The notes: generated by a model not told the origin, from the letters alone. A DNA stretch of 7,256 nt from an uncultured Eubacteriales bacterium (GCA_900313775.1 OMSP01000055.1:1-7256), one strand, 5' to 3'. Counted from the stretch's first letter, positions 1 to 6,700 are shown. Made by a program: numbers and translations.

Positions 1-1323
1 AGCAACGGCAGGCGAGTGTTTATAGACCACGAGTTCATAATTGCCGCCGGATCTCCTGACGACAGGATGCTCATGCCCAGCATTTGCGGCCAGACCGCGT
101 CCGCTCGACAGCTCAATGATCCCAAACCAGACGGTGACGAACATAGAGGCATCATTGTCTTTGCAGAGAAGCTCGTTGACACGGCGAATGACTTCGGCCG
201 GGCGGACGCCGACAGTGGCGTTGTTCTTGATGAGCGTCTTGGTAACGACCATGAACAGAGCAGCCGGAATGCCTTTGTCGGACACGTCAGCCATCACCAG
301 TCCCAGATGGTCATCGTCGATCAGGAAGAAATCATAGAAATCGCCGCCGACCTGCTTGGCCGGGTCCATCGTCGCATAGATCTCAAAATCGTCTCTCTCC
401 GGAAACGGCGGGAAGATACGCGGCAGCATGGACGACTGGATGTTGTTGGCGACATCCAGCTCGGCGTTGATCCGCTCCTTCTCGGCTGTCATCTTGCCAA
501 GTTCGGAGATATACTCGCGCAGATCCCTGTCCATCGTGCAGAGGGCGTCTGCCAGAGTCTCGAGTTCGTCCCCGGTCTTGATGTCTATATCAAGCGCTTC
601 GTCCCGGTCCAGATTGTTGACGATCTGACCGGCAGATTTTGTCAGGCGATGGATGGGACGCAGGAGATTGCGCTCCAGCATCAGATAAAATACGGCGATG
701 GCCGTCAGGGCTACTACGCCCACCAGAAGGACGAGCAGGAGCAGGGCGCGAAACAGATTGTGGTAGAAACTGTGAAAATCCAGATCGACACCGACCACCG
801 CTACGGGATCACCCGCACTGTTGTATACCGGAGAGAAAGCGGATCCTATCAGCTTGTATTTCTTAGTATTGGTGATCTTGAAATTCTCCGGCGGAGCTTT
901 CTTTGAAGCTTTTTTATAGATCTTTTCCACGGCCTCCTTGCCGCCCTGCATATAGTCCTCGCGATCTCCCAGATCACAGGCACCCTCCAGATTCTGGGCG
1001 TCCCATATATAGACGAGGTCTTTTTCGAAGGGAACGAAGACATAATAATACTTAAGACCGGCCTGCAGCTGAGCTTCATTTAAACAATGGAGGATCTGCT
1101 GATAATACTGATCTTTCTTTCCTGTCTCAAGATAGCCAGGGATGCGATCGCCGTCTATCAGTTTGGCCGCCAGACGCGCGTAGGAGAACGCTTTTTCAGA
1201 GGCATTGTTCTTCGCGATTTTGAATTGCCGCTGAGCCACGAGAAGAGAGAGCCCCAATATCAATACGATTGCGAAAACGATGATACCAAGCAGGAATTTT
1301 TTTCTTATACTGGTTCTTTTCAT
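1..1323 (-). CDS. Membrane-anchored SpoIIE-type (PP2C) serine phosphatase with HAMP domain, 3' end cut by window edge
   Basis: Reading the minus strand from the ATG at 1323 gives 441 uninterrupted codons to the window edge; there is no stop, so the C-terminus is missing. Residues 10-30 form a membrane segment, about 31-190 an extracytoplasmic sensor that looks Cache/PAS-like (late region KLIGSAFSPVYNSAGDPVAV), and 191-216 a second membrane segment. About 217-272 is a HAMP linker (LLRPIHRLTKSAGQI), 275-300 a short coiled coil ending in NNIQSSMLP, and about 300 onward the phosphatase domain. The metal-binding aspartates of this family are visible in GGDFYDFF (D328) and MADVSDKG (D346). Relatives dephosphorylate a serine on anti-sigma-factor antagonists of the SpoIIAA/RsbV kind; the target here is inferred. 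The start overlaps the stop of the upstream membrane-protein gene (ATGA), and GAGGTGA at 1333-1339 lies 9 nt before the ATG. The family call is firm; the signal is unknown. Confidence 0.93.
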   Translation of the reverse strand, partial: MKRTSIRKKFLLGIIVFAIVLILGLSLLVAQRQFKIAKNNASEKAFSYARLAAKLIDGDRIPGYLETGKKDQYYQQILHCLNEAQLQAGLKYYYVFVPFEKDLVYIWDAQNLEGACDLGDREDYMQGGKEAVEKIYKKASKKAPPENFKITNTKKYKLIGSAFSPVYNSAGDPVAVVGVDLDFHSFYHNLFRALLLLVLLVGVVALTAIAVFYLMLERNLLRPIHRLTKSAGQIVNNLDRDEALDIDIKTGDELETLADALCTMDRDLREYISELGKMTAEKERINAELDVANNIQSSMLPRIFPPFPERDDFEIYATMDPAKQVGGDFYDFFLIDDDHLGLVMADVSDKGIPAALFMVVTKTLIKNNATVGVRPAEVIRRVNELLCKDNDASMFVTVWFGIIELSSGRGLAANAGHEHPVVRRSGGNYELVVYKHSPAVA

Positions 1324-1339
1324 ATGGTCTTTTCACCTC
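1320..1339 (-). promoter_or_regulatory. ATGA stop/start overlap with ribosome binding site (translational coupling)
   Basis: On the minus strand the phosphatase ATG (1323-1321) overlaps the TGA (1322-1320) of the membrane-protein gene. The GAGGTGA at 1339-1333 lies inside the last codons of the upstream gene, 9 nt before the ATG. This arrangement fixes the phosphatase start and suggests coupled translation. Confidence 0.8.
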
Positions 1340-2447
1340 GTATGCGCAGTTTAAACGCCTGCCACCACCGGCACAGGAAGATCGTGACGATCATGATGGC
1401 AAGTGACAGGAAAAAGGTTATAGATACCGGCAGTATCTGCGTGCCGCGGATTATATACAGGATCACATTGGTGATCGTGCGCACGATCACCCAATGGATG
1501 CAGTAAAACGGAGTGATGTAGCAGCTGATCTCGATAAAGAAGTCCATGATCAGTGGCGGCAGGTACAGGGAGACGATATGCCAAATGCCGAGAACGCCCA
1601 GTGTCAGGCACAGACAGATGAACCAGTCCCATGTACTGATATGATAATAACAGTTTTGTCCCTCGCCGAACATACCCCATTCGTTGCGGATCCCGATCGG
1701 CAGATAAACGGCAGCGATCAGGGCGGGGATCGGGGAGATCAGCGCATAGAACTTGCTCCTGTCTGTCGTGCGGACCAGATACGACCCGAAGACGTATCCG
1801 CTGACCGGTACGACCAGCCAGTTCATGATAGGAAAATCGGAGATCACCAGTCCCGCGGCGTCCTCGGTCCCAACGATATATCCCAGGAAGATATTGCCGA
1901 GCACGGAGTGCACGTCCACGCCTCTGACCGCCGTGCCGACAAGCGACATGGCAAGCGCGATGGCAAACATGCCCCGGGGAGGGATCTTCAGCCATCGGAA
2001 CAGGGCGATCACCAGGAATGCAAATCCTGCAAAGCACAGCACGTCGTTTCCGAGCACGCGGTAGACAAGCGGTTCGATGAACTGCTTTTTGTCCCCGGAG
2101 ATCGCGTAGCCGATCAGATAGGGGATCAGGAAACGGCAGACATTGAGCAGATAGAAAAAGCCGATAAGCTTCAGACCGCGCCTGGCAAACTCCCGAGACG
2201 CCTGTTTGGAGGTATACACCAGACCGAAACCCATGGCAAACATATACATCGGTGCACTGAAAGGACCTCCGATAACGGAATCAAACAGATAGGGGATCCC
2301 CTTTGTCAGTCCCGCATCCGTCGTGCATTCGATAAAACAATGCACGAACGGAAGCATAAGGATCGGGAGCGCTTTGCCCAGATCCAGCGCTTTCTGCCGG
2401 CCGGTGTTGACCGGATCTTTGTCAAACAATCCATAAAGCCCCATCAT
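1320..2447 (-). CDS. Multi-pass membrane protein, acyltransferase-like (Acyl_transf_3 / HGSNAT-DUF1624 type)
   Basis: The 375-residue product is very hydrophobic, with about ten likely membrane segments, for example near residues 26-40, 64-79, 93-113, 135-151, 158-175, 183-193, 210-225, 237-251, 274-297 and 342-360. The N-terminal stretch has R17, a first helix and H36 (ALDLGKALPILMLPFVHCF), which recalls the Arg/Asp-helix-His opening of membrane acyltransferases that modify sugars or cell-wall polymers. The resemblance is by eye and weak, so transferase activity is an inference. The start chosen is the ATG at 2447, with a second ATG adjoining at 2444; an in-frame GTG at 2483 would add 12 residues but lies upstream of the likely -10 element. 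No Shine-Dalgarno sits at a normal distance from 2447, which fits a leaderless message. The stop overlaps the start of the SpoIIE-type phosphatase gene, so the two are probably translationally coupled and share a membrane-associated role. Confidence 0.8.
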   Translation of the reverse strand: MMGLYGLFDKDPVNTGRQKALDLGKALPILMLPFVHCFIECTTDAGLTKGIPYLFDSVIGGPFSAPMYMFAMGFGLVYTSKQASREFARRGLKLIGFFYLLNVCRFLIPYLIGYAISGDKKQFIEPLVYRVLGNDVLCFAGFAFLVIALFRWLKIPPRGMFAIALAMSLVGTAVRGVDVHSVLGNIFLGYIVGTEDAAGLVISDFPIMNWLVVPVSGYVFGSYLVRTTDRSKFYALISPIPALIAAVYLPIGIRNEWGMFGEGQNCYYHISTWDWFICLCLTLGVLGIWHIVSLYLPPLIMDFFIEISCYITPFYCIHWVIVRTITNVILYIIRGTQILPVSITFFLSLAIMIVTIFLCRWWQAFKLRIRGEKTI

Positions 2448-2462
2448 GTGTTTATCATACCA
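2447..2462 (-). promoter_or_regulatory. Extended -10 promoter placing transcription start at the ATG of the membrane-protein gene
   Basis: On the minus strand, TGGTATGAT (2462-2454) matches an extended -10 element (TG-N-TATGAT). It is followed by 6 nt, AAACAC, and then the ATG at 2447, so initiation at the usual 7 nt after the -10 would begin at the A of the start codon. No good -35 hexamer is seen 16-18 nt upstream, which is acceptable for an extended -10 promoter. Confidence 0.55.
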
Positions 2463-2471
2463 TATATCACC

Positions 2472-2507
2472 TTGACACGGCACGTCACTTATTATTAATC
2501 TGTTCTT
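2472..2507 (+). promoter_or_regulatory. Promoter of the redox operon, likely giving a leaderless or near-leaderless mRNA
   Basis: A perfect TTGACA lies at 2472-2477. An 18-nt spacer leads to TAATCT at 2496-2501 (TANNNT pattern), which ends 6 nt before the ATG at 2508. TATTAA at 2493-2498, with a 15-nt spacer, is an alternative -10. Either reading gives at most a few bases of leader. TGAC (2473-2476) and GTCA (2484-2487) form a short inverted repeat over the -35 that could be a regulator site. Confidence 0.55.
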
Positions 2508-3992
2508 ATGAAAGAGTTCTCAGCACATCAGACAGATATACTGATCATAGGAGCCGGCGGTGTCGGCTGTGCCGTCGCACGCGAGCTGTCACGGTATCGG
2601 CAGAAAATCATCGTCCTGGAGAAAGAATGTGATGTGGCGGCCGGTGCGAGCGGACGCAATTCGGCCGTGGTGCATGCGGGATTTAACAACCGGCCGGGGA
2701 GCCTGATGGCCGCGCTTTGCGTTGAGGGCAGTCAGGGCTTTGAGCAGCTTGCCCGCGAACTGGGCGTTCCCTATAAAAAGACAGGCAAAGTCCTCGCAGC
2801 GTTTGACGATGAGGATATGAATATATTGAAAAAGCTTGTCGCGCAGGGCGAGACGAACGGTTGCCAAGGACTGCGCCTGATCGGTGCCGGCGAGATGGAA
2901 CGGCTGGTGCCGGGCGTCGGCGGTATCGGCGGGATGCTCTCGCCGGAAACGGCGATCTTTGATCCTTTCACTTACTGCGTCGCGCTTGCGGAGAATGCGG
3001 CGGAAAACGGAGCGAAGTTTAAGTTCAACAGCGAAGTGGAGATGATTCGAAAGGAGGCCGACGGCTTCCTCGTCACCACATCCGACGGCGAAACGTATCA
3101 GACTCCTGTCCTTATCAACTGCGCGGGGATCGGCGCGGACAGGATATCAGAGAAGGCCGGAGTCTCCGGTTATCATCTCTACCCGTGCAGAGGAGAGTAT
3201 TTCATTCTGGACAAAGTGGCGGACGAGCTTCTGTCCGTTCCGGTCTATCCGGCTCCCAGACCGGGGATCGGTGGTCTTGGTGTACATCTGACGCCGACGA
3301 TCGACGGCAATATCATCATCGGACCAAGTGCCGAATATATCGATGACCGCGATGATGTCTCAAGCACGGCGCCGGTCATGGATAAGCTGTGGACGGAAGC
3401 GCAGACATTGCTTCCGGCGCTTGAGCGCAAATATATTATCGGAAACTATGCGGGGATCCGCCCCAAGCTGGCGCCGCCCGGAGAGGGAGGCTACCACGAT
3501 TTTGTGATCAAAGAAGAGGAAGGTTGTCCGGGTCTGATCAATCTGATCGGCATCGAGTCGCCGGGGCTCACGGCGTCGGTTCCGATCGCGCGTATGGTGA
3601 CAGATATCGTCAGAGAGATCGCCGCGCGCAGCCACAGAGAACTGACCGAAAAGACAAGCTTCACAGCTGTGCGTCAGGCCTCCGTCCGGTTCCGCGAATT
3701 GCCGGAGGAGGAGCAGGCCCGCCTGATCGAACAGGATCCGGAGTACGGAGAGATCATCTGCCGTTGTCAGAAAGTGACCAAAAAGGAGATCCGCCGGGCT
3801 ATCGAGAACCCCTTGGGTGTCAGGAGCATTTCTGCAATCAAATACCGAGCCTGGGCGACGACCGGCCGCTGCAACGGAGGTTACTGTCTGACGAGAATTG
3901 TCAACATGCTGATCCGGGAGTACGGCGTGAAGGCGGAGGAGATCACCTACCGGGGCGCGGGCAGCGAAATGTTTTCCGGGGAGGTGAAATGA
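2508..3992 (+). CDS. GlpA/LhgO-like FAD-dependent oxidoreductase with C-terminal BFD-type [2Fe-2S] domain
   Basis: The 494-residue product opens with a DAO-fold FAD-binding motif, ILIIGAGGVGCAVA (glycines 15, 17 and 20), with E38 at the end of the second strand as the expected ribose ligand. The substrate half contains GLGVHLTPTIDG near 257-267 and a late FAD-contact region, NLIGIESPGLTASVPIARMV, near 345-364. Both resemble L-2-hydroxyglutarate oxidase (LhgO) and anaerobic glycerol-3-phosphate dehydrogenase (GlpA). The C-terminus has a BFD-like cluster site, C418-x-C420 and C455-x4-C460 (CRC and CNGGYC), expected to hold a [2Fe-2S] centre. The start is forced: an in-frame TAA lies at 2496-2498 and no other start codon follows it before 2508. 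No Shine-Dalgarno is visible. The gene overlaps the next one, which encodes its likely partner. Family members are commonly annotated as glycerol-3-phosphate dehydrogenases, but without glpK nearby the substrate is unproven; another 2-hydroxy acid is equally possible. Confidence 0.92.
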   Translation: MKEFSAHQTDILIIGAGGVGCAVARELSRYRQKIIVLEKECDVAAGASGRNSAVVHAGFNNRPGSLMAALCVEGSQGFEQLARELGVPYKKTGKVLAAFDDEDMNILKKLVAQGETNGCQGLRLIGAGEMERLVPGVGGIGGMLSPETAIFDPFTYCVALAENAAENGAKFKFNSEVEMIRKEADGFLVTTSDGETYQTPVLINCAGIGADRISEKAGVSGYHLYPCRGEYFILDKVADELLSVPVYPAPRPGIGGLGVHLTPTIDGNIIIGPSAEYIDDRDDVSSTAPVMDKLWTEAQTLLPALERKYIIGNYAGIRPKLAPPGEGGYHDFVIKEEEGCPGLINLIGIESPGLTASVPIARMVTDIVREIAARSHRELTEKTSFTAVRQASVRFRELPEEEQARLIEQDPEYGEIICRCQKVTKKEIRRAIENPLGVRSISAIKYRAWATTGRCNGGYCLTRIVNMLIREYGVKAEEITYRGAGSEMFSGEVK

Positions 3993-3994
3993 TG
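3980..3994 (+). promoter_or_regulatory. Ribosome binding site and overlapping start of the second redox gene
   Basis: GGAGG at 3980-3984 is followed by two in-frame ATGs. The first (3989) is 4 nt away and the second (3992) is 7 nt away, so the second has the better spacing and is preferred here. Either choice overlaps the upstream TGA (3990-3992), by 4 nt or 1 nt, and implies coupled translation. Confidence 0.75.
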
Positions 3995-5407
3995 GGCGCG
4001 CGCGGGACTGTAAATTGTGATGTCCTCGTGATCGGAGCCGGACCCGGCGGTCTGGCTGCGGCAAAAGGCGCGCGTGAAGCCGGAGCACGGCGTGTGATCG
4101 TGCTCGAGCGGGATGCTTGCCCCGGAGGCATCTTAAATCAGTGTATTCACGACGGCTTTGGCCTGATCCGGTATAAGGAACAGCTGACAGGTCCCGAGTA
4201 CGCGGTCCGGGCAGAGCGCGAGGCGACAGAAGCCGGCGCCAAGATCATGACCGGACATCAGGTCGTGCGCATGGAGAGAATGGCAGCAGGTGAGGGGATC
4301 GAGGTCACAGCCGTCAGCGCTTCCGGGCTCAAGACATTCCGGGCAGGAGCTGTCGTACTGGCGCTCGGCTGTCGCGAGCGGACGCGCGGCGCTATATCCA
4401 TCCCCGGTTCGCGTCCCGCAGGAGTTTTTACCGCTGGAGTCATCCAGAACTTTGTCAATATCCGCAATGTCATGCCGGGTCACAGGGTCGTGATCCTGGG
4501 CTCCGGCGATGTGGGTATGATCATGGCGCGCCGTCTGACGCTGGAAGGAGCCAAAGTACAGGTGGTGGCAGAGATACTGCCGGAACCGGCAGGTCTCGCG
4601 CGCAATGTCAGTCAGTGTCTGTACGACTACGGCATTCCGATCCTCTGCAGTCATACAGTCTCCAGGATCATCGGCAGGAGGAAGATCGAAGCGGTAGAGA
4701 TCTCAGAAGTAGATCAGAACATGAGGCCTGTCCCCGGGACGGAGCAGAGGTTCGACTGCGACGCACTCGTGCTCTCAGTCGGCCTGATTCCGGAAAATGA
4801 GATCGCGCAGACAGCAGGTGTGACGCTTGATCCGAAGACAAACGGTACACTGACGGATGAATATCTGCAGACAGATGTGGAGGGGATATTCTCCTGTGGT
4901 AATTCGAGGAGGATCATGGATCTCGCAGATTTCGTCTCCGAGCAGGGAGAACTCGCCGGACGCAATGCGGTCGCGCACCTAACCGGAGAAGAGATGGAGA
5001 CTTGGGATGAATCCCGTACCACGTCGATGCTCAAAGGGTATCCTGTTCCCGACACCGTCACCTGCACTCTGTGCCCGAACGGATGCCAGGTGCGCAGAGT
5101 CGCAGATGAAAACGGGACATTTACATATGAAGGTAACAAATGTCCGCGGGGGATCGATTTTGCCGAACAGGAGAGGACTGCGCCCAGACGGATGCTCACC
5201 ACGACTGTCCGTGATGCGGACGGACATCTGATCCCGGTCCGCACCGGACAGCCGATTTCCAGAGAAAAGATGTTTGACGCGATGAAAGAGATGAGGACAT
5301 TCACGGCCGACTGTACGGAAAATATCCGATGCGGTGATACGCTGACATATGTCACCGACAAGGACGGCTCCCGAATCCGGGTGATCGCTACTGCCGACAG
5401 CCGCTGA
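3992..5407 (+). CDS. FAD/NAD(P)-dependent oxidoreductase fused to a C-terminal DUF1667 domain
   Basis: The product has 471 residues, or 472 if the ATG at 3989 is used. Residues 10-20 form the FAD-binding loop (DVLVIGAGPGG), followed by the family signature GGILNQCIHDGFGL near 45-58. A second nucleotide-binding loop, VVILGSGDVGMIMARR, lies at 166-181, and the FAD-contact motif TDVEGIFSCGNS at 294-305. From about 355 it continues into a DUF1667 domain with C358, C361, C365 (CTLCPNGC) and C384 (NKCPRG), then PRRMLTTTVR and PVRT motifs; the four cysteines could bind a metal or Fe-S centre. In many anaerobic Firmicutes these are two adjacent genes next to the GlpA-like enzyme, so this gene appears to be a fusion. 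It probably relays electrons from the upstream enzyme to NAD(P) or another acceptor, a GlpB/GlpC-like role that is inferred. No frameshift or internal stop is seen at the junction, and a bidirectional terminator follows. Confidence 0.93.
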   Translation: MGARGTVNCDVLVIGAGPGGLAAAKGAREAGARRVIVLERDACPGGILNQCIHDGFGLIRYKEQLTGPEYAVRAEREATEAGAKIMTGHQVVRMERMAAGEGIEVTAVSASGLKTFRAGAVVLALGCRERTRGAISIPGSRPAGVFTAGVIQNFVNIRNVMPGHRVVILGSGDVGMIMARRLTLEGAKVQVVAEILPEPAGLARNVSQCLYDYGIPILCSHTVSRIIGRRKIEAVEISEVDQNMRPVPGTEQRFDCDALVLSVGLIPENEIAQTAGVTLDPKTNGTLTDEYLQTDVEGIFSCGNSRRIMDLADFVSEQGELAGRNAVAHLTGEEMETWDESRTTSMLKGYPVPDTVTCTLCPNGCQVRRVADENGTFTYEGNKCPRGIDFAEQERTAPRRMLTTTVRDADGHLIPVRTGQPISREKMFDAMKEMRTFTADCTENIRCGDTLTYVTDKDGSRIRVIATADSR

Positions 5408-5455
5408 TCAACGACAAGGAGCAGACCGGTCGCTTGGGATAATGGATGAATATGT

Positions 5456-5499
5456 ACATAAAAAAGGACCTGCGCTTACAGCGCGGGTCTTTCTTATGT
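5456..5499. terminator. Bidirectional intrinsic terminator between convergent genes
   Basis: A 12-bp stem (5464-5475 with 5481-5492, two G-T pairs) closes a TTACA loop. It can extend outward to 5456 and 5499 through one mismatch and one bulge. The plus strand ends in a short TTTCTT; the minus strand has a run of six T at 5465-5460, so the site looks better for the kinase transcript but can serve both. It is the only feature recognised in the 114-bp gap between the convergent stop codons. Confidence 0.85.
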
Positions 5500-5521
5500 C
5501 TGAAATGAAATTGAGTAAAGA

Positions 5522-6544
5522 CTAATTCTGTGCATTCAGATAGAGCGGCACGACTGGACCGATCAGACCGGCGTTGTTGCCGAGGGTAGCCAGTCGCAGC
5601 TCTGTGTCATACACGCCGTGGAATGCGTATTTCTGATAGGCTCCTTTGATCCTTTTCAGCAGAGGCTCGCCCTCTCCGGCCACGCCGCCGCCGATGATCA
5701 GGATATCGGGGTCGATGGCAGCAGTGACGATAGCCATGCCAAGACCGAAGGTATCGTAGAAGAAGTCAGTAACTTCCAGTGCCAGAGGATCACCGGCCTT
5801 CGCCGCAGCAAACACCTCTTTAGCCCCCATTTTTTCACATCCGGCCAGCTCGCTGTCGGGGTAGAGCACAGCAGAGCCGACTTTTGCCATGCGGATGATG
5901 CCGGTCGCCGATGCATAGTATTCGAAATCTTCAAACGGTTCCACATCTCCGCCTTCACGGATCAGCTTTTTCAGAAACGGGTGTATCGGGGCGATCTTAA
6001 CATGACCGAATTCGCCGGCACAGCCGGACACACCGGTGATGACCTGACCATGCTGTACGATACCGCCGCCGACGCCGGTGCCGATCGTGACGAGTACGGC
6101 TGTCATATCGCGGAAGGCTACAGAGATATCGTGAGTATCCCGGCCGGATGCGCAGGACAGTTCTCCGAGAGCGGCCGCATTGGCATCGTTCATGACGATC
6201 ACCGGGTCGATGGCGGTCATTCTGCTCAGTTCTCCCGCCACGTTTTTGAGATTCCAGCCCAGGTTGACACAGCGGTTGACCAGCGTTGAACCTGTATCGC
6301 TGTCCGTGATCACAGGACCGGGCACACCGACTCCTATACCGGCGATATCCTCTTCCTTCAGATTGTGATCTTTCAGCAGTTGTTCGATGGCGTCAGCCGT
6401 GTCGGGAAGGATGTCCGCACCTTCGTTCTCCGTCCTCGTGGGGATGGCGAACTGTGCTTCCGTCTCCGGAAAGTTCTCGGTGTTGAACAGACCGAATTTG
6501 ACCGTGGTCCCCCCTATATCGATTCCGATGAAGTATTTATCCAT
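5522..6544 (-). CDS. ROK-family sugar kinase (glucokinase-like) lacking the usual cysteine zinc motif
   Basis: The 340-residue product begins with the ATP phosphate-binding loop of the family, FIGIDIGGTTVKFGLF (5-20). It then has the catalytic aspartate D120 in MNDANAAALGE, the second nucleotide loop VTIGTGVGGGIV (152-163), and the sugar-contact residues E178 and H181 in GEFGH. IIGGGV at 283-288 and GNNAGLIGP at 322-330 complete the fold. Length and motif order match bacterial glucokinases and related hexose or N-acetylhexosamine kinases. The CxCGxxGCxE zinc motif that normally follows GEFGH is absent: residues 182-209 contain no cysteine, although the later YASATGI segment is kept. The product is expected to be cytoplasmic and to phosphorylate a hexose at C6; specificity cannot be read from sequence. 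The gene has an extended -10 promoter and an unusually distant Shine-Dalgarno. It is divergent from a sodium:solute symporter, which may supply its substrate. Confidence 0.92.
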   Translation of the reverse strand: MDKYFIGIDIGGTTVKFGLFNTENFPETEAQFAIPTRTENEGADILPDTADAIEQLLKDHNLKEEDIAGIGVGVPGPVITDSDTGSTLVNRCVNLGWNLKNVAGELSRMTAIDPVIVMNDANAAALGELSCASGRDTHDISVAFRDMTAVLVTIGTGVGGGIVQHGQVITGVSGCAGEFGHVKIAPIHPFLKKLIREGGDVEPFEDFEYYASATGIIRMAKVGSAVLYPDSELAGCEKMGAKEVFAAAKAGDPLALEVTDFFYDTFGLGMAIVTAAIDPDILIIGGGVAGEGEPLLKRIKGAYQKYAFHGVYDTELRLATLGNNAGLIGPVVPLYLNAQN

Positions 6545-6554
6545 AAAGCTATAC

Positions 6555-6587
6555 AGAGATCTGCCGCAGCAGAATCTCTCCTCCTTT
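6555..6587 (-). promoter_or_regulatory. Shine-Dalgarno separated from the kinase start by a stem-loop
   Basis: On the minus strand AAAGGAGG (6587-6580) is a near-perfect Shine-Dalgarno, but it lies 35 nt before the ATG at 6544. The 25 nt directly after it (6579-6555) can fold into a hairpin: AGAGA pairs with TCTCT and TCTGC with GCAGA, with one bulged T and a TGCG loop. Ten nucleotides then remain before the ATG, so folding would restore a near-normal spacing. No in-frame ATG, GTG or TTG lies closer to the site. Confidence 0.65.
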
Positions 6588-6606
6588 CTGATTAGACATT
6601 TAGAGC

Positions 6607-6615
6607 ATTATATCA
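6607..6615 (-). promoter_or_regulatory. Extended -10 promoter of the ROK kinase gene
   Basis: On the minus strand TGATATAAT (6615-6607) is a perfect extended -10 element (TG-N-TATAAT). No convincing -35 hexamer is found at 16-18 nt. Transcription would start near 6600, leaving a leader of about 56 nt that contains the Shine-Dalgarno and stem-loop. Confidence 0.7.
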
Positions 6616-6670
6616 CAACTTCTGCAGGAGAGGAAAGACAAATAGGAGTCTTTCATGGTATCCGATTCAT

Positions 6671-6695
6671 ATCCCGCCTGTTCCGGCGCCGGGAT
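6671..6695. repeat. Inverted repeat with a GC-rich palindromic core in the kinase/symporter control region
   Basis: ATCCCG (6671-6676) and CGGGAT (6690-6695) are inverted copies. A perfect 10-bp palindrome, CCGGCGCCGG (6683-6692), overlaps the right arm. The site is upstream of both divergent promoters and could be a protein-binding site; no binding protein can be named. Confidence 0.4.
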
Positions 6696-6700
6696 TCAAT

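Noticed and set aside
16..906. Long plus-strand open frame of 296 codons opposite the phosphatase
   Set aside because: The minus-strand frame carries clear HAMP and SpoIIE motifs throughout. The plus frame has no recognisable domain and is a codon-bias shadow.
2455..2473. AAGGTGA followed by ATG-GTA-TGA on the minus strand as a two-codon upstream reading frame
   Set aside because: It would lie within the promoter and upstream of the predicted transcription start, so it is probably not transcribed from that promoter.
2448..2483. GTG at 2483 as start of the membrane protein
   Set aside because: It lacks a Shine-Dalgarno and lies upstream of the likely -10 element; the added 12 residues are polar and resemble no N-terminus of the family.
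1494..2498. Plus-strand open frame of 334 codons opposite the membrane protein
   Set aside because: Its product is rich in D, H, Q and R with no hydrophobic core or motif; the opposite strand gives a coherent polytopic membrane protein coupled to its neighbour.
3050..3057. AAAGGAGG inside the GlpA-like gene as an internal ribosome binding site
   Set aside because: No ATG, GTG or TTG follows at a usable distance and the surrounding frame is conserved coding sequence.
3524..3991. Upstream extension of the second redox gene to 3524
   Set aside because: The extra residues overlap the end of the first gene in another frame and are low-complexity; the GGAGG at 3980 and the FAD motif right after 3992 fix the true start.
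3360..4088. Minus-strand open frame of 242 codons across the redox gene junction
   Set aside because: It is antisense to the BFD domain and the FAD-binding start of the next gene, both strongly supported.
5451..5460. TATGTACATA palindrome after the redox operon
   Set aside because: Its right half is explained as the base of the extended terminator stem, and it lies downstream of genes where an operator has no obvious role.
5618..6289. Plus-strand open frame of 223 codons opposite the ROK kinase
   Set aside because: The minus strand has all core ROK motifs except the zinc motif; the plus frame has none of its own.
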